Positions 10,401-17,695 of a stretch of DNA of 17,703 bases are shown here, in pieces. The stretch spans positions 1 through 17,703 of the forward strand of contig MU634003.1 of assembly GCA_026770595.1 (NCBI GenBank), read 5' to 3'. Source of the DNA: Ochromonadaceae sp. CCMP2298. Lineage: Eukaryota; Sar; Synurophyceae; Ochromonadales; Ochromonadaceae. The position numbers and the translations under genes are program-made. The notes under the pieces were generated by a model. The model was not told the origin of the DNA. It was given only the letters and a program-made list of their open reading frames with translations, and ran no database searches. Every line of letters starts with the position of its first letter. Positions within the stretch are counted from its first letter, which is position 1.

Positions 10401-11967
10401 GGACAGCCAGTCGCCCATGTTGGAGCTCAGGAAGAGGCGGGAGATGTGGGGGATGGAGAAGAGAACCTTGAGGTCCCCGACTACAGGATTGTACCGCCTT
10501 TTGAGGATGATTTTGTGCGAAAGAGCCTTGGTGATGGAGGGGGAGAGGGTGTTGCTGGAGGGTACGAGGGGCTGGTCGGCGGACTGCTGCTCGGCGTGGC
10601 TCAGCTGCCACTTTAGCGCGTCTATGCAGACGGCCAGGAAGCCGTGCGAGAGGCAGATCTCGTTGACGAAGACTTCGCGGTTGAGGAACTGCACGGAGAG
10701 CGAGTAGACGGCGGAGGAGGACATGCCCAGGCCGCGCGAGTACAGCTGCGACACGACTCTGTACGCTTTGGTGTATGCTACAGCGATGACCACCTTGAAG
10801 GATTGGTCAGCCATGAGGAGGAGCAGCAGGTCGTGCAGGAGGGTGGCCAGCTGCTTGGGCAGGTGCAGGTCGGCTTTGAGCAGGCGTGTGAGCAGGTCCT
10901 CGTCCAGGGAGAGGCAGATGAGGCGGCACATGCCGTCGTTGGTCTGCGCCAGGTCGCTCAGCCACTGCACCGCTGCGAGCATGCGGCGCCCCCTGCGCAG
11001 GTCCGACACGTACCCCACAGCCACATTGAACCCGCTGGAGCTCAGCCCCACGGCCAGCCCGCGGCAGGTCTCGAAGTCGCCCCGCATGAGCTCTATCTCC
11101 CCCTGGGACTGGAGAGTCTGCGGCCTCAGCGGGGCGTCCTGTACTGACCTCAGCAGCGCACCGAACTCCTCCAGCGTGTGGAACTCATCATAGATCAACA
11201 ACACCCTGCAGAGATCCTCGGGGCGCGCTCTGCGGGGCGCCTCGAGATCATACAGCGTCGTCATGTGCGATGCGAATTTGTTGAGGCTCTCCGCTACCTC
11301 TTCGAATATGAGAGCCGCCACGCGGCCGATCTTGGGGGGCAGGAAGCTCACAGGGTCGTCTGTTTTGTGCCCATGGTCGGCGCAGAAACCTGGTTGGACA
11401 GTCAGGGAGTGGTAAGTATGAGAGCATTGTATGGAGGAATTGAATGAGTTTAATGAGTTTAATGCTCACCTGCTGCATTCCAAGCGTCCGGGTCGCCGCA
11501 GTCGCAGCACCCGCCCACTATTGAGTGGTAGAAGTACACGTCGTGGCCCTCGTGGTTGGATTTCTGATAGCACGCGTTGCAGATCACGCACGTCTCGTCC
11601 TGCACGGGTATGAAAAGTGGGCATAAGTGAGAGTCGCACACAGGAGGGTTGGAAATAGCCAGAGCAGACGCAATGCAGACAGGCGAGTCGCCCACGGTCA
11701 ACCACTCACCTTCTGGCACTGCTTGCAGATCCAGACTATATCGTTCGTCTTGAACTGGTGCTGGCAAACCTGCCGACGCCCCAAGCTTGCAACATAGCTC
11801 AGTAGCTGCGCGGGACTAGAACCCTGCTCTTGCTCTGGTACGAGTACGAACAGCTGTCTGGTCAGCCACTCATGCGCTTCCTTGACATCCAGGTTAGGCT
11901 CGTCGAGGCACTTGAGAAAGCGATGTAAGTTCCTCACCAGCTCTTCGCTGCGTATCATCGGCGGCAT
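4427..11967 (-). CDS. UBR1: UBR1/UBR2-type N-recognin E3 ubiquitin ligase (five exons)
   Basis: Exons 11967-11710, 11599-11470, 11389-9639, 9451-8339 and 8119-4427 join through GT-AG introns to one frame of 2314 residues. An in-frame TAG at 11976-11974 supports the start. The UBR box spans residues 68-137 and is split over three exons: C68, WICKQC (79-84), DETCVICNAC (87-96), HEGH (102-105), CDCGDPDAW (118-126), GFCADH (130-135). In the family it binds type 1 (basic) N-termini. A ClpS-like region follows at about 187-260 (LIYDEFHTLEEFG), the type 2 (bulky hydrophobic) site. Exon 4 holds YSLKRECWAEYDPCF, a familiar stretch before the RING in this family. The RING-H2 has CIIC (1130-1133), CGHVMHQDC (about 1236-1244) and CPLC (about 1273-1276). 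The last about 110 residues are the C-terminal cap (CLRC, YTDVHGES, RGRPLHL). The segment between RING and cap is long and low in complexity. Role: cytosolic or nuclear ligase that recognises N-degrons for proteasomal destruction. Confidence 0.93.
7804..7839 (-). repeat. G-run tract encoding poly-glycine inside the RING region
   Basis: On the coding (minus) strand this is a series of G-runs of five or more separated by single T, encoding about 11 glycines. It lies between the first cysteine pair (CIIC) and the CGH part of the RING-H2. The pattern meets the usual four-G-run rule for a G-quadruplex. Confidence 0.85.
8120..8338 (-). repeat. repeat-filled intron 4 of the UBR gene
   Basis: The donor is GCCCAG|GTAGAT and the acceptor CACCTCAG|TTC, in phase 0, for 219 bp. 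Most of it (about 8145-8280) is TATATACTG / GCTATATG-type AT-rich tandem repeat. At its 5' end a 23-bp segment is present twice (8280-8302 and 8308-8330) with one mismatch. Splicing joins the helical region before the RING to the acidic MEGVSDSDEEED segment that leads into it. Confidence 0.85.
9452..9638 (-). repeat. repeat-filled intron 3 of the UBR gene
   Basis: The donor is CTACAAG|GTAGCC and the acceptor CCCACTAG|GAAC, in phase 0, for 187 bp. About 9520-9637 is a tandem array of the + strand 11-mer ATAGGCATAAT and its ATAGGCTAAT and ATAGGCATGAT variants. The joined product reads HPFCRIYK then ELDTLLVQLL, continuing the family sequence. Confidence 0.88.
11390..11469 (-). other. intron 2 of the UBR gene, 80 bp
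   Basis: The donor is GCAGCAG|GTGAGC and the acceptor CCAACCAG|GTTTC, in phase 1. It splits the glycine codon before FCADH in the UBR box. The joined sequence DAWNAAGFCADH matches the family consensus, so the boundaries are secure. No repeat array fills it. Confidence 0.93.
11600..11709 (-). other. intron 1 of the UBR gene, 110 bp
   Basis: The donor is CAGAAG|GTGAGT and the acceptor CCCGTGCAG|GAC, in phase 0. It joins WICKQCQK to DETCVICNAC in the UBR box. No repeat array is present. Confidence 0.93.
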
Positions 11968-12247
11968 TCGTCGCTATCGTGGTTCTCCAGTCCTCCTCCT
12001 GCACAGCAATCGTCTCTGCTGTCTCCGCCTCTATCTCTTCAACTGCCTCTCTGTACCGCTGTCTCTGCTGCTGCTGTTGAGTGAGAATGGCAACTGGGGC
12101 TGGCGACGCAACAAGTTCTTCTCCCCTCTGAAGTTGGAAAGCGACCAAGGTCTGTTTCATAATCTGGTGCCGAAAACGACCTTCTTTTTTTTGTGTGTAT
12201 TTTCCGGCCTTTTTCATTATTTTTGGGTGGTGGATTTTAAAATCCAT
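11894..12247 (-). other. out-of-frame ORF overlapping the start of the UBR gene
   Basis: This 117-codon frame begins 280 bp upstream of the UBR start and ends 71 bp inside its first exon, in a different frame. It has a basic start, a QQQQQ run and a Glu-rich middle, with no known domain. If the transcript starts upstream of 12247 it would be an overlapping uORF that reduces translation of the main frame. It may equally be chance in the 5' flank. The stop right before the main ATG argues against a single merged protein. Confidence 0.35.
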
Positions 12248-12626
12248 CCAACTGCAATCTCAAACACTAACATTTAAAATGTGCAATACTAATATTACAG
12301 TACTAAAATGATATCAAAAATGGACTAAACATTAATATATAGCAATAAAAAAGTGTTTTTAAGTTTCTATTTAGGCGGTTTTGGATGGTGTTTTTGGCGT
12401 TTTTGGATACCGTCAATTGAAGTCGGTGGAGGAGGAAGAGAAGGAGAGTGCACCAATTTCTGAGATGAAAGTTGGTTGCCCAAGAATTGCTTGTTCGTCC
12501 GGTTCTACCACTGCGCCCTTCGACGCCTTGGCTGTCTTCCGCACATGAGCATTCTCGTGCATGAGGAGATCTGCCGGGAGCTTCTTATCCATCGCTAGGG
12601 CTTGCAAACGCCCTACAAGCTACCGA
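11968..12626. promoter_or_regulatory. divergent promoter region between UBR and pseudouridine synthase genes
   Basis: The two genes start 659 bp apart, head to head. The centre (about 12180-12420) is strongly AT-rich with long T and A runs, in sharp contrast to the GC-rich exons on both sides. A 16-bp perfect palindrome, TGGATTTTAAAATCCA, sits at 12231-12246. The motif TTTTTGG recurs near 12390-12405. Promoters for both genes are expected here, but no single start site can be fixed. Confidence 0.6.
12413..12592 (-). CDS. small ORF of unknown function (59 aa), doubtful
   Basis: An ATG at 12592-12590 opens 59 codons ending at 12413. The product starts MDKKLPADLLMHENAHVR, has a Lys-rich patch, then an acidic and hydrophobic middle and a Ser-rich tail (ALSFSSSSTDF). 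It has protein-like composition and lies in the divergent promoter region on the same strand as the UBR gene. I recognise no family. Its 5' end is antisense to the alternative first 22 codons of the pseudouridine synthase gene. It could be a small gene, a leader exon or chance. Confidence 0.25.
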   Translation of the reverse strand: MDKKLPADLLMHENAHVRKTAKASKGAVVEPDEQAILGQPTFISEIGALSFSSSSTDFN

Positions 12627-14474
12627 ATGGAGAGCGCTGCCACAAGTAGTGGCGCGAGCAGCTCTTACGCTGCAGCCACTGCCTTGGCCGCTGCCTCCTC
12701 CACCAACACTGTGGGTGCAGTAGAGTTGGATGCAGCTCAGCCACGCACTGTGGGCGATGGCAGCATCTATGAGGTGGTGAGGGAAGGGGCAGTGGGCGCG
12801 GGGAGAATCACCAGGCACGTGCGCCCGTATGTGCAAGACTTCAAGACCTTCGCGAAGGGCCGCTGGATCGGCCGCGAGGTGCTGGAGGTAGTCTGCCGCG
12901 AGTTCGGCGCACACCCGCCCTCCTACTGGCGCAGCGCGCTGCGGGGCGGCCACGTGCGTGTGAACGGGGACAAGGTGGCGCCGGAGTACCGGTTCCGGAA
13001 CAGCGACTCGCTGCTGCACCGCACGCACAGACACGAGCCCCCAGTCTTCGGTGAGGTCACGCTCGTGGAGGACACTGCCGATGTGCTGGCTGTGTGCAAG
13101 CCGCCCTCCCTGCCCATGCACCCCTGCGGCGCCTACCGCCACAACAGCCTGGAGTTCCTCATGCGCGCGGAGCCGCTCTGCCGCCCCGCAGCAGGGGCCA
13201 CACCTCCGCCCCTGCACGTGGTGCACCGGCTGGACCGCGTCACCTCCGGGCTGGTGGTGATGGCCAAGTCCAAGGCGGCGGCTGCAGAGCTGTCCAGGCA
13301 GATCCGCGACAAGGCCACCATGAAGGTGTACCTGGCGAGGGTGAAGGGCAGGTTCCCAGGTTCCCCAAAAGACGTCTCCTACCTGCGCGCGCTGGGTGCG
13401 ATAGACCTGGGTGAGTTCAACGACGAGGCGGAGGAGCACCAGTACCAGCCTGCCGTGAACAGCAGTGGTAAGCGGCCAGCGGCTGGTGCGGACGGAGCAT
13501 CCGGGGGGGGGAAGCGCAACAAGAACAGCAAGAAGAACAACACATACGGTCGGGGCGACGACATCAATGTGGAGGATCTGCCTCCGCGGGTGAGGCCGCT
13601 GCTGAGCAGGGAGGAGGTGGGGCGTGCGGACAACGTGGGTGTGCTCTTCGCGGGGGGGTCCTCCTTAGGTTTCACCCGGTACTCCCTGGAGGGGGTAGTG
13701 CAGGTGGCGGATAGAGCAGAGGGGGCAGGAGGAGAATCGAGGGACGGAGCGGGAGTGGGTGCGGCAGAGTCGCAGGCGCAGTCAGAGGTATGGGTGCGCT
13801 GCCCCGTAGGCGTGATCGACCAGCGCGACGGAGTGTACGCCTGCGACCCCTGCGGCAAGCCCTGCCTCTCCGTGTTCCGCAGCCTGGGCTACTGTGCGGC
13901 CTCAGACACCTCCCTGGTGGAGTGTCGCCCCTACACCGGCCGCACGCACCAGCTGCGCCTGCACCTGCAGCTGCTGGGCTGCCCCATCGGCAATGACCCC
14001 TGCTATGGGGGGCAGCTCTTCTACGGCGAGGAGGCGCGCAGGCAGGCGGCAGTGGAGGCGCTGCGCGAGATGCAGGTGCGCGGATTCACACCGATGTCGA
14101 AGGTCCCACACCTGCTTGTGGCTGACGTCGACCAGGAGAAAGGCGGCCAGGGGAGGGGCCAGGGACAGGAGGAGCAGGGGCAGGAGGAGCAGGGATCGGT
14201 TGCTGTGGAGCATACTCATGCAGCTGCTGCGGATGCGGACGTGGATGAGGTGGATCCGTTGCCCGGCGAGAGCGAGGAGGACTTCCTGGTGCGCACCTGT
14301 CGCTACTGCCGGCAGCGGGGCAGGGCCGAGGAGCTTGAGATGCTGCTGCACTGTGACGGCATTTGGTTGCACGCCCTGCGCTACAGCAGCAAGGGCACAG
14401 GGGGCAGCTCTGGACTGGAGCGGGGCTGGAGCTTCCAGGCGCCACACCCCGACTGGGCCTTGCCATTCCAGTAG
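12627..14474 (+). CDS. RPUSD2: RluA-family RNA pseudouridine synthase (Pus9/Rib2/RPUSD2 type)
   Basis: This intronless frame codes for 615 residues from the ATG at 12627. An earlier in-frame ATG at 12561 would add 22 residues, and an in-frame TGA at 12546 marks the limit. An S4-like RNA-binding part is at about 98-115 (WRSALRGGHVRVNGDKV). The family motif KPPSLPMHPCGAYRHN lies near 157-172. The catalytic motif HRLDRVTSGL places the nucleophile at D203. A second active-site motif, GRTHQLRLHLQLLG, is near 437-450. The C-terminal IWLHALRY and PDWALPF are typical of this eukaryotic clade. Family role: conversion of a specific uridine in tRNA, position 32 in yeast Pus8/Pus9, to pseudouridine. A low-complexity Lys/Asn/Gly-rich insertion (about 275-385) and a Gln/Gly/Glu stretch (about 505-530) make it longer than usual. 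I see no sign of a deaminase domain as in yeast Rib2. Confidence 0.9.
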   Translation: MESAATSSGASSSYAAATALAAASSTNTVGAVELDAAQPRTVGDGSIYEVVREGAVGAGRITRHVRPYVQDFKTFAKGRWIGREVLEVVCREFGAHPPSYWRSALRGGHVRVNGDKVAPEYRFRNSDSLLHRTHRHEPPVFGEVTLVEDTADVLAVCKPPSLPMHPCGAYRHNSLEFLMRAEPLCRPAAGATPPPLHVVHRLDRVTSGLVVMAKSKAAAAELSRQIRDKATMKVYLARVKGRFPGSPKDVSYLRALGAIDLGEFNDEAEEHQYQPAVNSSGKRPAAGADGASGGGKRNKNSKKNNTYGRGDDINVEDLPPRVRPLLSREEVGRADNVGVLFAGGSSLGFTRYSLEGVVQVADRAEGAGGESRDGAGVGAAESQAQSEVWVRCPVGVIDQRDGVYACDPCGKPCLSVFRSLGYCAASDTSLVECRPYTGRTHQLRLHLQLLGCPIGNDPCYGGQLFYGEEARRQAAVEALREMQVRGFTPMSKVPHLLVADVDQEKGGQGRGQGQEEQGQEEQGSVAVEHTHAAAADADVDEVDPLPGESEEDFLVRTCRYCRQRGRAEELEMLLHCDGIWLHALRYSSKGTGGSSGLERGWSFQAPHPDWALPFQ

Positions 14475-14803
14475 CCTTCATTAGCGGATGAGCAGGATTT
14501 GAATGCACCATATGCCACTTACCTAATGTAAAAAAGCAGTCCTAACACCCCCCCAGCCAACTCAAGACGTGTTTCAAAGGTCGCGATAGGTAACCGACAC
14601 GTACCAGAAGGGATGTAAAAACTTAGACTTTAGTATAAACAACTTACAGTATAGAGCATGCCGCATCGAACAAAAAAGGTGGGGCAATACGCGGACCTCG
14701 GCGCCTCTTGCGCGGTCTCTGGCCCCCTGGCCCTCTGGCCCGAGGCTGTGCGGCAGGTGTTGGCAGGTGTTGGCAGGCCCTGCTGGGCACTCAGCCCCTG
14801 AAG
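14475..14803. other. convergent 3' region, no gene seen
   Basis: Two genes end towards each other here. The first 180 bases are AT-richer and the rest GC-richer. A short 10-bp tandem repeat of GGCAGGTGTT lies at 14752-14777. No RNA gene, ORF with a domain or clear polyadenylation signal is visible. Confidence 0.5.
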
Positions 14804-16846
14804 CTACGTGTTGAGCGCCTCCGTGCCGTGTGTGTGGAAAGCCTTGGACTTGGGGGGGGTCTTGGAGTCAGCGCTGAAGCTGCGGCCTCGCCGAGATGTG
14901 GTAACCTCCTCGTCGGTGTAGTCTAGGGCATAATCGATGTCCGGCGCCGATACCACAGGCGCCCCCGCGCCCAGCACAGCCGCGCCCAGCACAGCCGCCA
15001 CACTGCCAGTGACGCCGGCGCTTTTGCTGCTATTTTCGCTACTTTTATCCACGTAACTGGCCCCAGCGCTTTTGCGTCTCTCGCCAGCACCGGCGGCCGC
15101 GTCTGCATCCGTACTCGTTTTCTTCTTCCCGTTTGCGGTGCTCACGTTGCGAATATTGATCACCTTGTCCACCTCGTCCGCGAAGGCAGATGTCAGGAAC
15201 GTGCCCAGGGCGCCGAAATACCCCTCATGCGTGAGGAATAGCGCCTCCATAGCGCCCTTAGACCAGAAGTTGATCGCGAAGGAGAGTCGCCTGCAGCTGA
15301 TGGGGTTCTGGCGCAGAAAGCTGCCCACGAAGAATATCTTGGAGCACTTCTGCAGCTGCGCGGTGAGGTAGGCGACCTGCCCTATGTTGTTCGTGATCAT
15401 CATCAGCAGCGCCAGGGCCAGGTCCTCCTCCCGCACGCCCTCTCGGGGGTTCTCCTTGGTCACCAGCTTGCCGAAGGAGGAGGCCACGGTCGTGCCGCTG
15501 AGAGTGCTCGTGTCTGGGGGTGGTATGGAGAGGGAGGTAAGCGGGAGTGAGGAGAGGGAGGATGTAGGTAAGCGGGAGTGAGGGAATCAGGAAAAGAGCA
15601 CCCATCACTTACAGTCTCCGCCGTAAATATCCTTCACCAGCATGTCCACCACGTTGGCGTTGCCCTGCTCTGCGTAGTTCAGCACCTCCTCGTAGGTGTT
15701 GCAGCTGGTCAGCAGGCGGCACAAGCCCCAGTATGTGCCGCCACCCAGAGATGTGCCGCTCACACGCTCGGCGCGGCCCGGGCCCGTTACCTTTAGGATG
15801 CTCACGCCCGAGCCGATGTTCACGCACAGGTAGGGGAAGGCAGAGAGGCTGTCGCTGTCGCAGGGCAGGTACACGAGTCGGGTGTAGTCCTTGTCCTTCG
15901 CGTCTGTTCGCGGCTCCCCAGCGTCCTCCTTCGCAGTGCTGGCTTTCCCTCCCGAGCTGCTCTGACCGCCTCCGCCGGCTTCTGCCTCTTCCTCTTTGTC
16001 CTCCTTGCGGTAGGTGAAGCACTCGTCCTGAAAGTTGTTCAGGGCGAAGTGCATGCCGCGCACGAGGCACTCCAGCTCGTCGAACTTGTTTATGGTGATG
16101 CCTAGCTGGTCGTCGAAGTCCCCGGAGAACTTGTGCGCCCCGCCCCCCGTGCAGCCGATGGTGCGGATGTTGTCTATGAGCGCCGTGGAGGCCACGTTCT
16201 TGATGGAGTCCATCATGTTGCGCGTCTCGAAGTGCAGGAAGTGCAACTTGCCCTCCAGCAGCGAGCTGTACAGAGACAGCTCGTCGTCCCTCGCGACGGA
16301 GCCCTTGCCGCTGGAGCGTGAGTTGTTGTCCATGAAGGTGTAGAGCTTCTCCAGTGCCGCCTGGTGGTCAGGGCACTCCAGCTGCGCCAAGCTGTCAGAG
16401 CTCTGGCGCTTCACCATACCAGGAACATCCGACGCCCCCCCGCGACTCCCCAGGGAGGCCCCTGTGAGCCCCGGCCCGGTGCCGTTGCTATCGCCGCGCT
16501 CGTCGAACTCACAGCTGCCCGCCCGCGAGGAGAGGCCTTCCCGCTTCGCCTCGAAGTAGACGATCTTGGTCAGCGTCCCACCCACATCCATACCGAAGAT
16601 ACCTTCACAGACATACGTGGGGGGGTTTGTGGTGTGAGGGGAGGGTTAGTGACAGGTCTGCATTTGGCGCTGCATGGGAGGCAAGAACTCACCTCCGATA
16701 TTGACGGAGCCGACCTTCTTCCTGCGCCGTGACTGCCGAGTGTGGTCAGCCCTGCGCTTCTTCTGGAAGAGCGCGGCCGCTACAGCAATGGCCACCAAGG
16801 AGAGCGTAGCGGCAACAATTACAATCGTGCGCGAGCGCGCCTCCAT
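14804..16846 (-). CDS. PANK: eukaryotic pantothenate kinase with N-terminal membrane anchor (three exons)
   Basis: Exons 16846-16693, 16602-15613 and 15513-14804 join by GT-AG introns (both phase 1) to 617 residues. An in-frame TGA at 16882-16880 supports the start. The enzyme phosphorylates pantothenate with ATP, the first and usually rate-setting step of CoA synthesis. The kinase begins IFGMDVGGTLTKIVYF (53-68), the phosphate-binding loop. Further landmarks are GCTGGGAHKF, DELECLVRG (acid E227, by analogy with E138 of human PANK3), VNIGSGVSIL, RVSGTSLGGGTYWGLC (R331, like R207), DIYGGDY and VASSFGKL, then FVGSFLRQNP. Residues 7-27 (TIVIVAATLSLVAIAVAAALF, 21 residues, hydrophobic) followed by QKKRRADHTRQSRRRKK look like a signal anchor with the kinase on the cytosolic side. 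There are low-complexity inserts near 70-125 and 250-290. The last about 110 residues are a polar, disordered-looking tail. Confidence 0.93.
15514..15612 (-). other. intron 2 of the pantothenate kinase gene, 99 bp
   Basis: The donor is GGAGACT|GTAAGT and the acceptor CACCCCCAG|ACACG, in phase 1. Joining gives DIYGGDYTSTLSGTTVASSF, which matches the kinase family. The + strand 14-mer GTAAGCGGGAGTGA occurs twice, near 15538 and 15569. Confidence 0.92.
16603..16692 (-). other. intron 1 of the pantothenate kinase gene, 90 bp
   Basis: The donor is ATCGGAG|GTGAGT and the acceptor TGTGAAG|GTATC, in phase 1. It separates the membrane anchor and basic linker from the kinase domain, joining SVNIGG to IFGMDVGG. 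Confidence 0.9.
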
Positions 16847-17149
16847 CTTCAACCGCGCTTCTCTTCGGCTGCGTCGCCCTCAATTTAACGCACGAAGGGT
16901 CACACGGTCGCAGGGAGGTTCAGCTCTGGCACAGCGCGTGCACTGGCATTGTGTGAATGCCTGGAATTGCGAAGATTCATCTGATGAGCGAGGGAGAGGA
17001 AGGAAGTCTTTCTTTTAACCCATCCATTGGACCATCCGATTTGGGGGTTTTAAAAACAAAATCTATACAAAATTCGAGGTCAAAAATAGGTGCGCTTTTT
17101 CCCAAAAACAAGGTAAAAAAAAGGTTGTGGTGAAAAGAATCGGGGCAAA

Positions 17150-17167
17150 CCGCTCAGATCTGAGCGG
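17150..17167. repeat. 18-bp perfect palindrome
   Basis: CCGCTCAGATCTGAGCGG is its own reverse complement with no spacer. It is GC-rich within AT-rich flanks, about 300 bp upstream of the kinase ATG. It could be a dimeric transcription-factor site; no factor is implied. Confidence 0.9.
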
Positions 17168-17230
17168 AAGCAAAAAAGTTTCGGCCAGAGTTACCAGGTT
17201 ACCAGGAAAGGGTTATTATTATTTTTGCTT

Positions 17231-17372
17231 GCTAAAAGCGCCTAAATGAGAGATATTTTGCACAAAATTCAGTCTTCTCGACAATAATTCGTTTCGAATT
17301 GTCCACAATTTGACTTCGAATGCTGGTTGCGGGATTTTTGTACAATATTTCTCTCATTTAGGTGCTTTTAGC
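17231..17372. repeat. 142-bp AT-rich element with 37-bp inverted repeats
   Basis: The left arm (17231-17267) and the reverse complement of the right arm (17336-17372) agree at 33 of 37 positions with no gap. They share the ends GCTAAAAGC and CCTAAATGAGAG. The 68-bp middle contains a TTCGTTTCGAA core. No protein is encoded and no clear target-site duplication flanks it. It resembles a fold-back or MITE-like element, or a divergent regulatory hairpin. Confidence 0.85.
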
Positions 17373-17560
17373 TGTTATTTGATGCTTATGCTGTTATCTG
17401 GCGGTTATTTTCCCGCTCGTTTGTTATAAGTTAGTACTAAATTTTGTTATTAATATATGCTTTTCAGCTGTAACTGTAAATAGTAAAAAATGATATACTG
17501 TTCTGATATGCTATATCTCACCGGCAAAGTAAACGTACTAAAAAGTACAGGATTAATCTT

Positions 17561-17638
17561 AAAGTACAGATGCACCTGTACTTAGTACAGGTGCAGAATT
17601 TTTTTTATAAAAGTACAGTTAAACCTGTACTTAGTACA
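17561..17638. repeat. two direct 29-bp repeats with GTAC palindromes
   Basis: Copies at 17561-17589 and 17610-17638 (spacing 49 bp) match at 26 of 29 positions, and both contain AAAGTACAG and CCTGTACTTAGTACA. In the first copy TGCACCTGTAC-TTA-GTACAGGTGCA (17571-17595) is a perfect inverted repeat with 11-bp arms. In the second the palindrome is imperfect. A further AAAAGTACAG lies at 17541-17550. Confidence 0.9.
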
Positions 17639-17662
17639 TGTTTTAAAAGGATTTTGAACGCG

Positions 17663-17695
17663 ATTCATGAAATCCCTTTTTGGGATTTCATGAAT
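17663..17695. repeat. perfect hairpin, 14-bp arms, T5 loop
   Basis: ATTCATGAAATCCC (17663-17676) is followed by TTTTT and then the exact reverse complement (17682-17695). It lies 8 bases from the window end, so any larger element it belongs to is cut off. Confidence 0.92.

Noticed and set aside
12050-12160. A 58-bp intron that would fuse the upstream ORF with the UBR frame
   Set aside because: A donor GCG|GTACAG and acceptor TGTGCAG would shift into the main frame, but that frame then meets the TAG at 11976-11974 before the ATG.
14490-14520. tRNA T-loop-like GGATTTGAATGC
   Set aside because: The flanking bases do not pair as a T stem and no acceptor or anticodon arm could be built on either strand.
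16674-17018. 114-codon + strand frame opposite the kinase first exon
   Set aside because: It is antisense to the anchor exon and its intron, and has no domain.
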